Shown one piece after another: positions 35,821-48,200 of a stretch of 64,000 nucleotides of DNA. The stretch comes from Centropus unirufus (Eukaryota; Chordata; Aves; Cuculiformes; Centropidae). A program made the position numbers and the translations under genes. The stretch spans positions 218,006 to 282,005 of the forward strand of contig VYZI01000105.1 in NCBI GenBank assembly GCA_013397695.1. Reading direction: 5' to 3'. A model generated the notes under the pieces. The model worked only from the letters and a program-made list of their open reading frames with translations. It was not told the origin of the DNA and did not search any database. The first letter of the stretch is position 1. Every line of letters begins with the position of its first letter.

Positions 35821-36924
35821 TATTAGGTTCTCATTGTGGTTAGGGGAAGAGCTAGTACAGGGCACTGAGCCATGTCAGTGCTCCGAACTAATTGCTTAAG
35901 CTGTGCAGCAGAGAAAATCCTTTGCAATGCTTGGTTCCTGTAGAGCCTTTGCTGGTAGAAGGTCTGCAATACATTGCACTTTTTGGAGTGACTTCCGAGA
36001 TGTAGCCAAAAAGAGAAAAGCTAAAAAGAGAAAAGCATCAAACAACCTATTTCCTACTTAGGTGGAACCGTGGTAAACCATAAACCATGGTTTATGATTC
36101 ATCTTAGCATGCGGTGCTGTATTAGTATTAGATGAGCAGGTTTTGAAGGTGTCGAATTGCATTGGGAACATACAACATTGAAGTTTATGTGTATGTTGAT
36201 TTGTTCCAACAAAAAAATTCCCAGTCTTATTTTCAAGTTACTTTCAACATTTTCATTATAACCATGGGAAATTAGGAGATGGAAAATTAGGATGAAGATT
36301 TTTTTTTCTAATTTCCAAGCAGCAACAATACTTGTGACCACTGCCTCGTGCCTTTCATGGTGCATCTCTGAAAGGAGCCTGGATTCATTTTCACTGTAAT
36401 TTTGCTATATGTTTTCGGAGACTACAATTATTTTCCCCTTAGCCTTCCCTTATGGCTAAACAAGTCCTTGTCTTTTAGCTTCTCTATATAATTCATAAAG
36501 TCCAGACTTCTTACTCTTTCAATGGAGCTCTGTTGGACCTTTTCTAGTTTTCCAATATCTTCCTTCAACTGCGACAGTATTGCAGGTACAGCTTTGTCAC
36601 TTTTGAATGGAGGGGAATGACCGCTGCGTTCAGTATGTGCTATTGCTAGTGCAGTATACTGTACAGTTAGTTTTCATTGATGCAAGGGTGCACTGCTGAC
36701 TCAACCGCAACTTATTCCTCACCAGAACACCATTGGAGAGAAGAAAACCCTCTAGTCATCCTTGTTTTTCCTTACAAAAAGATCTGTTAAACACAGTCCA
36801 CTAGCAATGTGAGTTTCCCTGGAATTTCTGTAATTCTATTGACATACCTCTGTGACTCCACACACGTTTCACATTCCTCCTGTGTCTTTTTCATGCGGGG
36901 TGTCTTCAGGTATAGGTACTTGAG
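35821..36924. other. Unique sequence with a palindrome and a small duplication
   Basis: About 1.1 kb. AAAAAGAGAAAAGCT is tandemly repeated at about 36008-36036, and an 18-base palindrome lies at 36079-36096. No credible gene was seen. Confidence 0.55.
36079..36096. repeat. 18-base perfect palindrome
   Basis: CATAAACCA followed by TGGTTTATG, centred on CCATGG (36085-36090). An additional TGGTAAACCA lies just upstream at 36071-36080. Confidence 0.93.
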
Positions 36925-37972
36925 ATGCATAGGACCTTAAAGATCACCCAGTTTCAATACCCCTGCCATGGGTAGGGACACCTGCCATTGCATCAGGTTG
37001 CTCAAAGCCTCATCCAACCTGGCCTTGAACATGTCTAGGGATGGGGCATCAACCACTTCTATGGGCAGCCTGTGCCAGTGTCTCATCACCCTTACAGTAA
37101 AGAATTTCTTCCTAACGTCTAATCTAAATCTCTCCTCTTTCAGCTTAAAACCATTTCCCCTCATCCTATCTCTGTACTCTGACAAAGAGCACCTCCCCAC
37201 CTTTTCTGCAGACACTCTTTAAGTTCTGGAAGGCTGCTATAAGGCATCCTCAGAGTCTTTTCTCTAGGCTGAACAACGCTAGCTCTCTGAGATTGTCCTC
37301 TTACAGGAGGTGTTCAGCTCTTGGTTCATCTTCTTGGCCTTCCTCTGGGCTTTCTCCAGCAGATCCATGTCCTTCCTGTACTGAAGACTCCAAAACTGAG
37401 CACTGCCCTCCAAGTGAGGTCTGACAGGACCAGAATACAGGGGCATATTCACCTCCCTCAACCTGCTGCTCACATTTGTTTTGATGCAGCCCAGGACACA
37501 ATTAGCTTTCTTGTCTGCAGGCCCACATTGCTGGTTCATTTTGAGCTTCTGATCCACCAAAACCTCCCTGTCCTTCTCTTCAGGGTTAATCTCCAACCAT
37601 TCTTTGCATGTCTTAAAATTGTGCTTGGGGTTTCCCTGACCCATTGCACTTGGCCTTGCTTAAGTTCATGAGGTTTGTAGAGGCTCACCTGTCAAACCTG
37701 TCAAGGACCCTATGGATGCCTTCCCTTGCCTCTATGTGTCAACCGCACCACACAGGTCAGTGTCATTGGCAAACTTGACGAGGGTGCCTTTAAGCCCACT
37801 GACCATGTCAGCCACAAAGATGTTAAACAACATTCACCCTAATACCTATCTCTGAGGAAAGTCACCCATCAGTCTCCACTTGGATGTTGAGCCATTGGCC
37901 ACAACTGTTTGAGCACAACTGTCCAGCCAATTCCTTATTCACTAAGTGGTCCATCCATTAATAACCAGATAT
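36925..37972 (-). mobile_element. CR1 LINE, ~1 kb, reaching into reverse transcriptase (minus)
   Basis: From the 3' end on the plus strand: AGGACCTTAAAGATCACCCA, CCTTGAACATGTCTAGGGAT, CTCCAGCAGATCCATGTCC, TTTTGATGCAGCCCAGGACA, CTTGGCCTTGCTTAAGTTCA, GTCAACCGCACCACACAGG, and ending near GTGGTCCATCCATTAATAAC. It has lost the terminal octamers. Its length and order agree with one CR1 copy truncated within the RT domain. Confidence 0.96.
36937..37830 (-). pseudogene. CR1 ORF2 remnant (RT end to C-terminus)
   Basis: On the minus strand the catalytic-motif position (37762-37773) reads FAND in place of FADD, in the context TLVKFANDTDLCGAVDT. Downstream, open pieces at 37279-37644 and 36937-37215 carry the LPLYS-like, VRPHLE and RLDVRKKFF / HWHRLPIEVVDAPSLDMF landmarks of ORF2. 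Frameshifts and stops separate the pieces. It cannot encode an active polymerase. Confidence 0.9.
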
Positions 37973-38811
37973 CATCCTCTGCTGCTCTGTTCTTTGCTTG
38001 CTACCTCTCTTCCATGCTCTTCTGCTTACACCAGGGTGTGGCTCCCCAACATGAGAAAACCTAGTTCAGAGCCCTCCTTGCTGTATTAACAAGTCTCTTG
38101 CTAAAGATGCTCTTAACCGTGCTTCCTCTTTGAAATGGATCCAGTTTTCACTGACTTTCAATTGTTGAGGTAAGACCTACTTTTCTGTTGATTTTTTTTA
38201 GTTAAACCTTTGTAAAACACACATGGAATCTGAGACAATGGCCTTGAAAAACAGTCATTAATGACTAATGAATTCTGACCTGCAGGAGATCTCCAAATTT
38301 AATACTTTCTCTTCAGATTTAGCATGATTAAACAGATTGTTTTTATGTTCAACCACTAGCTTTACTAGAGAATTATTTTACTGCTGCTCTGTCCAGTCTC
38401 ACAGAGACTAATTTAGTTAGTATTAATTGGTAATTTCCAAGATCAAAGCCCTTAATCAAATCAATAAGGATAGCTGCTGTGCAGTGTGCTGATTATCATT
38501 CGTAGACATAAAATATTATTTGTCAAGTCCTCCTTGATAATGACATCAGAGGAATACAAAGACCAACAAGGAAGACATCACAATAACTCAAAAGGTTGAT
38601 AATGCAGACTCTTTCCCTAAATGAATTTCTTGCTGGAGCATGGGGTTTCTCCTTGCTGTGGGCTTCCTCTGTCTTCAAGATTTCTTGGTAGCCTAAACTC
38701 AAATAAGTTACTGTCAACAACCATAGTGATGATTTTTTTGAAAGTTGGAATTCCTATGGAGATATTTCAGGGATTAACTGATTATTTCATTGAAGAGAGG
38801 GCAAGGATTTG
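37973..38811. other. Unique sequence, no gene seen
   Basis: About 840 bases, AT-rich after 38,170. Short frames at 38523-38720 (minus) and 38621-38812 (plus) overlap and lack domains. Confidence 0.55.
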
Positions 38812-39255
38812 AAACTGTGTTCAGGTGTGGGCCCCTCACTACAACAAGGGTGTCGAGATTCTGGAGTGCATCCAGAGAAGGACAACAAAGCTGGTGAAGG
38901 GGCTGGAGAACAAGTCTTAAGAGGAGCAGCTGAGAGAACTAGGGCTGTTTAGCCTACAGCTACTTGACAGGAGGTTGTAGAAATATGGGTGCTGGTCTCT
39001 TCTCCCAGGTGACAGGTGATAAGGGGGAATGGTCTCAAGCTGCACTAGGGCAGGTTCATATTGGACATTAGGAAAAAAAAATCACTGAAAGGGTGTTGGA
39101 ACAGGCAGCCCAAGGAGGTGGTGGAATCCCTATATAAAAGATGAGTGGATGAGGTACTTAGGGATATGGTTTAGTGATAGCCAGGTATGGTTGGACTCGA
39201 TGACCTCTGAGGTCTTTTCTGACCTAGTGATTCCATGATTCTATGACTCTATGAA
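38812..39255 (+). mobile_element. CR1 LINE, 3' fragment with internal deletion
   Basis: Begins in the ORF2 stretch GTGTTCAGGTGTGGGCCCCT, continues with ATCCAGAGAAGGACAACAAA, GTTTAGCC, GTGGTGGAATCC and CTCGATGACCTCTGAGGTC, and ends with GATTCTATGACTCTATGA. About 30-40 bases expected after GTTTAGCC (the GGAGAAGAGAAGGCTGAG block) are missing, so it has an internal deletion. The subfamily is the same as at 23951-25039. Confidence 0.95.
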
Positions 39256-40029
39256 AGGCTTAGCAAAGTTGTTGTCAAAACTGAAGGACATCATTCAGTT
39301 ATTTATTAGTTAATTATCTTGTCATGCGTTTGTGAACTTGTCAGTGAACGCTCCTGTTTCTTCAGTGACCCTACAAAGGTGGAAGTTGGTGACTTCTCTA
39401 CTTTGTTTTGCTTTGTTTGTGGATTCTATATTGGAGAGTGGAGTGGGGATGGGGGGAATGAACAGCCCTTTGAAGACCAGCTGCTTGCAACATGCTTCTC
39501 TTGCAGTTCTCTGTCAGAAATCTGACAGCTTCAGTTATTGTGATTGAGAAATAATGAAATGAGAAAAGAGTTGTCAAAAAAAGATCTGTACTCTTCTTCC
39601 AAGGAAGTAATTTACTTTCTCTGTACTCTGTGGCTCCTAGAGCCAAGGAGATGTCTCTAAGTATCCCAGTTAAAGACTCTTTATTTGTCTAAGTCAAGGC
39701 AATTACCAAAATAATACAGAAAAGAAGTTGTCTACAAAAAAGCCTACTAACGTGGGTGTTAACAGCATGTATTTTTGGTGGCTATAGGTGAACAAATAGT
39801 CATGCCTTGTTTTTATAGGTAAGGATGGAACAGTAAGAGTGCTAGTGGATTTTAAGGTAATTCACCTCATCCTGAAACCAACTACTGTATTTGGCCATGT
39901 GAATTTCCCCCTAAATACACTGTATCTATTATCGCGAATAAATAGATGGTGCCATTTGAGATATCCTAAGACCTTCTATGGGTAACTGGCAGCTGTGGCA
40001 CAAGATCTCTTCTGCACCAATAACTGCAG

Positions 40030-40086
40030 GGAGAGATAACCTAATGCATCAGGAGATGAATTATTATCCAGGAGAGATAACCTAAT
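40030..40086. repeat. 16-base direct repeat, 41-base offset
   Basis: GGAGAGATAACCTAAT occurs at 40030-40045 and 40071-40086. The intervening sequence contains a weaker third match (AGGAGATGAATTATT). Confidence 0.85.
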
Positions 40087-40179
40087 AGGTCAAAAATGGC
40101 ACTACAGCTCTATGTTTATGCAATTGAAACATGCACAACATCACCATTGACTCCTATAGAAACTTGGGAAACTGCCTTT

Positions 40180-40209
40180 CATATATATATTTATTTTTAT
40201 ATATATATC
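40180..40209. repeat. TA-rich microsatellite
   Basis: Imperfect (TA)n interrupted by TTTATTTT. No adjoining element. Confidence 0.85.
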
Positions 40210-41549
40210 TTTGGCTATCCAGCCTGGCACAAGGACCTGGAATGTTCCCTATGGATGTTTTTATATCCCAGTCATACACAGGATAAATCTTACATAGCAG
40301 CATGTCACTTTTGCTGAAATAACTGAATGTCCCTTGGCCAATACAGTGATGGGGTTCGTAGAACATTTCAAATAATTCGAGGTAAACAGCTATGTGGCTT
40401 GAGTGTCCAAACTCTAGTGGTCTTGAGCCAATTCAGAGATCTTAGGAATACAGGACATTCCTCTTCACCTGAAAAATATGACCAAAGATTTTTTGGAGGT
40501 CCATGACATTCTAGAGTCTCAGCTGGGCAGAGTAATCTGCAGCATCTCAACTCACACTAAAATCATATATTTAGGCACATTAATTACATCCCCAGTGATT
40601 TTTCAGATTATTAGCTTTCTAGACTAGGTGGGCTGTTCTGACTGACTGACTCCAGTACAAGTTTATGCACTGACACAGATACGCATATCTACACATACAC
40701 ACCTAAGTTTAAGTTATGTGATACATAGCTGTATTTAACTCCTAAAAATTAGCTGTGATGAGCCATGACATTGATGAATGGATCATCATAGCTGCCTACA
40801 CTTTATAAAGCTAAGGAACAGTGAAACGCTTCAAAGTTTCAGGTTGGATTTCTAGACATGTTCAACTCAGTAGAACAGTCCCTTTATAAATCCAGTTATT
40901 TACACTACTTAACTCTGAGTTTCCCCCTAGAGCAGATGGGAATGTAGTTTTAAAGAAATGAGTCGACATCTTAAATGGTGCTTGCATCTTGAGTCACCCT
41001 CTGTTGGGTCGTTATTGCTCCATGAAATGATATGGCTGAAGGTAGTTAGATCCAGATTTTGAAAGACAGTCCAACAATTATTTAGCATTTGCAACCCTGG
41101 AAGTACAAGACAGGCATAGTTTTTGTTTGGATCCTCTCAATTTGGCATGCTAAATATGGAATGAAGATACACTTTTCTTTCACAAATGAAGTGCAGACAG
41201 CTTTGAACATACACATTTTTCTACATATGTGCCTAACTTTTGCACAAGCATGACTAGCAGAAACAATCCATTTTCCTTATGCTATGCACACAAGCTGAGA
41301 CTGCCACTTGAAATTAAAATATTCCCTGATGCAGTATTTACACTTGTAAGAAAAGCTGATTTTCCCTATCCTACAATCCTTATCCACAGCTAAGAGATTG
41401 TGGTGAGTGGAAAGAACAAAATGCTTTCCTGTGCTCCATCAGCATGATGAATTCTGACTAGTATGTCTAGTTTCCTCTTTTTTTCTGTTCCAGCACCTTT
41501 AAATTGATTTGGTTGGAACCAGTCTTGCTCTTTCTCCATTACTTCTTAT

Positions 41550-41810
41550 AATCATAGAACGTACGGAGTTGGAAGAGACCCACGAGAATTGTCAAGTCCA
41601 GCTTCTGTCCTTGCATAGGACAACCCCAACATTCACACCTCGGGACTGAGGGTGTTGTCCGAATGCTTCTGGAATATAGTTATGTTTGGCAGCACTACTG
41701 CTTCACTGGGGAGCTCATTCCAGTGCTCTCCCACCCTCTGGGTTAAAAGCCTTTTCCTATCTTCCAAACTAAATCTCCATTGGAACATATTACTCCTATT
41801 TGTCAAATAT
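41550..41810 (-). mobile_element. CR1 LINE, old subfamily, 3' fragment (minus)
   Basis: ATCATAGAACGTACGGAGTT, GTCAAGTCCAGCTTCTGTCC, TTGCATAGGACAACCCCAAC, CTCATTCCAGTGCTCTCCCA and AAGCCTTTTCCTATCTTCCA match the CR1 subfamily whose 3' part reads GACCCACAAGGATCATTGAG in birds. The minus frame 41633-41830 keeps ORF2 C-terminal residues (FSLEDRKRLLTQRVGEHWNE). Confidence 0.9.
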
Positions 41811-44454
41811 AATATTTCAAAATAGGGCATAGAAAGTCAGTAGACCACTCAGAATTCCCATATGCAGCGTTGTTTTTGCCATTTTAGTCTGTTACATTTT
41901 GAAATAATAACAGTTTGATTGCCTTGGGTGGATGATAATGACTATAGAATAACTTAAGGTTATGTATTATTTAGTCATAAAGAATATGCTTTCCTTCTTT
42001 CTTGTCATAGATCTTTTCTGCTATGATAACTACATGCTTGACTCAAATCACAAATCAGAGCATTTGAACCACGTTGATTATTCACACATAAATCAAATGT
42101 CTCTAAGGCCAGGCTGGAGCATGTCAACACCTGACTTTATCTGACTTAAGGTGGTATGCAACTGTAACTAACTGCTCTTGGATTCAGACTCACATAAATT
42201 TGAGTGAATTAGTGTTAATGCTCTAGCTGATGTTATTGACACAATGAGTTCTTCGGTGTCACACAACACATGGCCTCAGCTCTATGAGGAACTTTGCCGA
42301 TCAACCATGCATAACCATCACTCACATGTCATCAGACAGTGCCTGTCAACATCTTTCCAGCTAGAGCTGGATATGAACTCATGACTTGCCTGGATCTTGC
42401 TACCTGTCCCTTGGAAAGCCACTTGTATGGACAATTGATGCGACTGCTACTGACATTTCTATTTCCAATATTCCCTTTGTTTTCCCCCAGGTTTTCTTAG
42501 CTGTAGTTTTATAAAATGTTGAATAAGCACAGGAAGGAAAGATACCCTTATGTTACAGCACCTTGTTTAATCACCCAGCAGCATAGCTTTAAGTGATATT
42601 ACACTGTAATTACATTAGCTGCAGTATTGGATGCTCATTATCATGCCTTAATTGTGCAATAATTTTGATCAATGTGTAATTTTCTTGGTGCTGACTGTTG
42701 TGATTGCAAAACAAAAGCTCAGTTTAGGAGCAATATCATGTAGATCTGTTAGTAACTCAGTGTATTTTGTTGTGTGCACACACATGTATGTTTGTGTGTG
42801 TGAGAAGCAAACAGTGTGAGAAGTTAGGGAAGATGGCTGCTATAATATCCCCTGCTCGCAGCTAGGAAGAATTGACAAAGGAGCCCTAGCTAATCTTGCT
42901 GCAGTGGTTTAAGAAGTCACCCCTGTCAATCATCAGCCTATGATTAACTCTGTCACCTCAATGGCAACGAGTAGGGTGGATGCTTATGTCAATGTGAAAT
43001 CTGTCATTTTTGCTTTGTTGTCTGCTCATGATTTGCTACAGCTTGGAGGATGGACTTCAAATAGATGGGCTGTGATGCAAACCTGTGTTCCTTGCTGTCA
43101 GCCCTGCCAAGGGGGCAGAATGGCAGAGCAAGCATATGCCAAGCCATTGTAGGAAGATCTGGCAGAGCTTATTTGTCGCTGTGGTTTCCCCAGGAAAAGC
43201 ACTCTGTCCATTTTTTTATGCTTACATCCAGGCAAAGAGGAAAATGGGGGACACTGAGGAATAAAAGGGGCTAGACAATAAAATAGGATTGACACAGAAC
43301 ACTAACCTGGAGGGAGGACACATCTAATCATGAAAATCAGCCAAGATTGGTTTACACTCTTTCAAAGTTGAAAAACAAGGTGGATGGACTAATTTCTACA
43401 TGTTGCAGCTTCTCTACAGAAAATCAGTGGTATCCCCTCAGTTACTTGAAATTCAGTGGCAAAAGAATGATAGTGTAGCTTAAGAAAATGTCCTTCCTCT
43501 TAGAGCAGCATCTCAGTAGAGTTCAGGATGACGTTAGAAAAAAGTAGTGCCATCCCTCGATTAAAATATCCCACTTCCCCTTGAACTGAAGAGTCATCAC
43601 TGATTTCTCAATCTACTTATTAGAGATGAGAGATATTCAGAATATCTTTTGTATGACAAATGCTGATCTGTTTTGAAGCAAATCATCATTCCAGATTGGA
43701 ATGGATGTTTAAAGTGAAAGTATAAAAATCCAAGTGAGAAAAAGAAAGTTTTGAAAATGTATGACTTTTTTATTTCAGTTTCAACTTGGTAACATGATAA
43801 ATTGTATCCTTACGTGTCATATTTTATAATGAGGAGTACACATTTCAAAATGAACAGTAATTACAAAACAAAAACAAACAAATCCTGCAACGAGCTGTTA
43901 AAGCTGAAAATCTCCCAGTGCAGCATTTTCAAACAGCTGTACTGCTAAATTGTCTGTTCCCTTGGCATCAAAGAAGATACAGAAAACTCCTGCACAGCCC
44001 CAGGTAATGTGCAGCCACCAGAGAGAAAGTCGGAGAGACATAGATATAGAAAACAGGACAGATTGTTCAAACACATGGACTTGGGACCAGGTGCACAGGG
44101 GTTACTTGACAAGAGACACTCAGCAAAAGAAATGATTCCACAAAAAAAGTCTTTTTAGAGAAGATGTTACTGATGTGTATCAAAAGAGAAAAATAACTTT
44201 CATTATCTTCTTTACCCAGGAAACATATCTCTTCTCAGTCTGTATTTTCAATGATTCCTTCTCTACTGTATGGATTTGATCTTTATATGTCCGATATAGA
44301 CGTGCATCATCATAAAGTAGGATAAACCCCATGTAAGATTTCTCGTTTCAGTGGCTCTGCAAACTACAGGGCAAAAGTCAGAACATCTTGCTTCACTCCA
44401 GAGTAACTGATCGATGCTGCATATGTACCCCAGCTTTGCTTGTGCCATAATGCT
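41811..44454. other. Unique sequence, candidate conserved block inside
   Basis: About 2.6 kb. A (TG)n-rich tract lies at 42769-42803, and an AT-rich, homeodomain-like stretch at about 42570-42720 is discussed under findings. Frames at 42940-43295 (60-70 codons) overlap on both strands and lack domains. Confidence 0.55.
42769..42803. repeat. Short imperfect (TG)n tract
   Basis: TTGTGTGCACACACATGTAT followed by GTTTGTGTGTGTGAG. Too short and imperfect to be very variable. Confidence 0.8.
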
Positions 44455-44560
44455 TTGTTCAATGGGCCCTGCCCTAAAAAATTGCCCTTAGGGGACCCCA
44501 AGCACAAATGTGGGCTGGATGGAGGTATAATGGATTGAGAGTAGCCCTGAAGAGAAGGAC

Positions 44561-44758
44561 TTGGGGGTGCTGGTGGGTGACAATCTCAATATGAGCCAGG
44601 AATGTGCACTTTTAGCCCAGAAAGCCAACAGCATCATGGGCAGCATCAAAAGAAGTGTGAACAGCAACAGGTCAAGGGAGGTGATTCTGCCCCTCTACTC
44701 TGCTCTTGTGAGACCTCCACTGCAGTCCTGCCTTCAGTTTTGGAGTTCTGAGCACTGA
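44561..44758 (+). pseudogene. CR1 ORF2 fragment downstream of RT
   Basis: 66-codon residue with the CR1 landmarks GVLVGDNLNMSQECAL and SREVILPLYSALVRPPL, ended by TGA in what should read on into the EYC..FW segment. Not functional. Confidence 0.88.
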
Positions 44759-44931
44759 AGTGACATAGATCTGTTAAAGCAAGTCCAGAGGGGGGCCACA
44801 AAGATGATCAGAGGGACACCTCTCATAGGAAGACAGGCTGAAAGAGTTAGGCTTGTTTAGCCTAGAGAATGAATGGCTCAGGGAGACCTTCGATCATATT
44901 TCCAGTACCAACAGGGGCCTACAGAAAATCT

Positions 44932-44959
44932 NNNNNNNNNNNNNNNNNNNNNNNNNNNN
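44932..44959. other. Assembly gap, 28 N
   Basis: 28 unknown bases inside a CR1. The flanks are CCTACAGAAAATCT and TATCAGCAAATG. The corresponding part of the CR1 at 9938-10388 suggests that only about 14 bases lie between these flanks. Confidence 0.99.
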
Positions 44960-45236
44960 TATCAGCAAATGCAGGGATAGGAAAAGGTCAGACAGTTTTA
45001 AACTGAGCGAAGCTCAATTTATATTAGATGTTAGGAAGAATTTTTTTACAGTCAAGGCGGTGAGGCACTGGCACAGTTTACCATGGATTCCCCATCCCTA
45101 GATGTATTCAAGACCAGGCTGGATGAGGCTTTGAGCAACCTGATCCAGTGGAAGTTGTTCCTCTCTGTAGCAGGGGTATTGGGACTCGATGATCCTTAAG
45201 GTCTTTTCCAACTCAAACCATTCTCTGATTCCATGA

Positions 45237-48200
45237 AAATACCAGCTACTCTGTAGATTATTTTGGTCAAGAACACTGAACCAGATAATTGAAGAAGAAT
45301 TATTAATGCTAACAACTAGAGTGAAATTTCATTGTTAGTAAAGACACCTGAGCTGGAACAGCTTACATCAAATACTAGAAGAGATGAAAATCAAATCTTT
45401 CATCTCTACTGTTTCAGTTGGCAGGACCTTAGTTGGCCTAATGTGACAGGGAATCGATGTAATGACTTCCTAGAAGATCATTTTCTTTACAGAAACAACA
45501 ACAAAGAAGAGGAATGTACAATGAATGATGGCTAAATTTTACACAAAGACTGATTCATGTGCTACACAGGTTCTATTCTTTCATCTCTTCCTTGAAATTC
45601 TAAACATTTTCAGCTCTTGTAATTTTGTTTTCTCATGGCTCTCACTAATTTTCCTATGCTCCTTTGATGGTCTCATCATCTATCCTTCAGGGATTTTCCC
45701 AATTTCCAAGTGCATTCAGAGGAATCCTTCTGCTTCTTTTTTTTCCTGGACAACCCCACATCTAGTCATAGGATCCCTTATTTTTATTTTATTAGTTGAC
45801 ACTGATAACTCAGAAGATTATCCTCATTATTCTGGATCTGTCTCAACACCACACTGTCCTGCAGCTTAGCCCATCCTTGGCTCAACCCATCCTTGACATT
45901 TCGCTTTCAGTTTTCTTCAAGGACATCAAAATCACCAATCTAGCTTCTTGGATACTGTTTGGTTTTTTTCCCCACTGAGATTTTCAGAATGTCTTTTGCT
46001 ACTGACAAAGCCTATATTACAATTATCCAACCCAACAAATCCATAGGATTAATTTTCTAGGAAAACCAGGACTTTATTAGAAAGTCTCATTATTATTTTC
46101 TTTACTGCATTTTTACCATCAGTCTTACATGCTTATATAACTGTTTTTTCACTTAGCAACATCTTGCCCGTTATAAATGGATATAAATGGGAGAAAAGAT
46201 CTGTTATTAAACAACTGTACACTTTCTGAACTTTTTTTGTTGGAAATTAAAACTTCAGTATAAAAGTGATCAAGTGGATCGTTCCACTATTTCTTTTTGC
46301 TTTGCTAATTTGAAGAAATTAATCTGAGATATCACCTTTTTATGATATTTCTGTTATGTTTGTTATAATTGCAATGCTATACTTCTATTTTGCAGTGAGA
46401 GCAATGTTCATTAGTGCATTAGGACAATGCCAAGAGGAGCAGGTACAATTTCTTTGTTGTCCAGGAGAAAGGAAAAGTGGTCTCCCACTATCTCTCAATA
46501 CATTTTCATATTTCCAACCCACTCTCCTCTCACCCTTATGATTTTGTCCATAATGTCAGTACTTTGCCTGCACATTCTGATGGCCAATCAGGACAGATGG
46601 CAAGGTCTTGGAGTCCTTTATGCTATGAAAATGCAATTTTATGACCACATTAAATGACAGTCTTCTCTTTGACCTAACGTTCTGGTACTTTGTCCTCTCA
46701 GTTTTCTGTAGACCCTCTGTCTACTATATCTTTATGGCTCATTGCTCTGATTTCCTAACACCTCTAACGGAGGTTATGAAGGACACATGTGTTGGCTTTT
46801 TTTTTGTTTGTTTTTTTTTAACTTAGCTGTTTTATTAACTCCTCATGGCAGGACCTGCAACACATCTCCCGGTAGTCTTCCCACCATCTCTGTCTCTTTT
46901 TCACCTTCACTTTTTCTTTTTCTCCAGCCATTAGGCATAAGATCCTCACTCCAGTGCTGGCAAAAAACACTCAGGCTACTTTTGAGGTAGCTTAAATCTC
47001 AGACTTTTGCCTTTAGGTATTTACTAGGGCATGGATAAATAATAAAAGTCTCTCATACATCAGGCAAATAAAAGCACATGACTTGAATCACATTTTGAAG
47101 TAGTCTTTAGTTATGAGATCACATTAACCTCCAGACTCATACTTTATTTTGTGCACAGAACATAATGATAATTTAGAAAGAAGACAGCCAATATAATGGT
47201 TTTATTTTCCTATTCAGGGACTGGCAGCAAGTATATCCTTGAACCTTACTCGACCCAGTTTTAAAGATAAAACCAAAAATATTATCTTGGGCTCTTCTCT
47301 TATGCTCAGTACTGAGTATTCTGAGTGTTTTGCAAATGCTTAGGAACCAATTTGAACAATGCTACTTTTTCTGGAATCCTACTAATTTTAGATATATCTG
47401 ATGCACAAAATTAAAGCCAAATATTTCCTCTAAATTTGAGGTACTGAACTCAAGTTACCCTGTAGTGACAATAATTCCAGCTGGGAACCCAAATTAATAA
47501 GATTCCCAGTACAACATTGCTGTGCCCTAGTGCTAAAAGAGTTTGTCCTCGGGTTTGTTGTAACCAGAGCCACAGGTTACAGACAGGGATGAGTCTCTTC
47601 CAATGAAGATATCTTCCAAAGGTTGGAAGTGCACTGCTATGCAGAGCATGAGGTCCACATAGATCTATGCATGTCAAATACAATGGGAAGAATGTGTTAT
47701 GTTGGAAGGGAAAATTAGCCAGCACCTGGGCACTTGCTATTTGCCTTGTCAAACTCTGGTCAAAACCTTGAAATTTAGGGGAAGGTGAACTTTACTCATC
47801 ATGTACAGAGCAACTGAGTAGCATTCAGAAGAAATACTCTTTTCTGTTGTCTGCAGGAGTCCTTTTGTCTTAATCAGATTATTGATCCCAGATGAGTGAT
47901 TAATACATCTCCTGAAGCATGTTTCCTGACATCCCTGAGGCTTCCAATCCAATAAGTAAAATGATCCACAAACATTTCCCACCGTACATGTTTTTTAACA
48001 GCTTAGTAATGATTTAGGATCTAAATTCCACGAAGAATTTCAGTGGAGAAAAAGTGCAGCCCCTTCGTTGTCAGAGGGTTTCAAGACTAGATTAGAAAAA
48101 GTTGTAATCAACTGAGTCTGACCTCATAGTTGACACTGAATAGGGCGTTAGGCTACACATTCTAATTCCTCATAGTGTATGCGGAAACACACGCTTTGTG

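Larger units (their letters stand above)
39256..41549. other. Unique sequence, no gene seen
   Basis: About 2.3 kb. It includes a 16-base repeat pair (40030-40086) and a TA-rich tract (40180-40209). Overlapping frames at 39319-39646 on both strands have no recognised domain. Confidence 0.55.
44455..45236 (+). mobile_element. CR1 LINE with assembly gap
   Basis: From GGGCCCTGCC and GGGGACCCCAAGCACAAAT through GAAGGACTTGGGGGTGCTGG, CAGCATCATGGGCAGCATCA, GTCCAGAGGGGGGCCACAAA, the gap, GGTTTTAAACTG-like sequence, GGTGAGGCACTGGCACA and the end ATTCTCTGATTCCATG. The plus frame 44561-44758 is an ORF2 piece (SREVILPLYSALVRP). The copy carries several frameshifts. Confidence 0.96.

Noticed and set aside
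37321..37671. Plus-strand 116-codon frame
   Set aside because: Antisense shadow of the minus-strand CR1 ORF2 piece at 37279-37644.
45525..45869. 114-codon plus frame, hydrophobic
   Set aside because: Hydrophobicity follows from T-rich composition; no recognisable domain or start context.
48070..48170. Resemblance to an ancient CR1 3' region (TTTCAAGACTAGATTAGA)
   Set aside because: Only one short block fits; the following expected blocks and octamers are absent.
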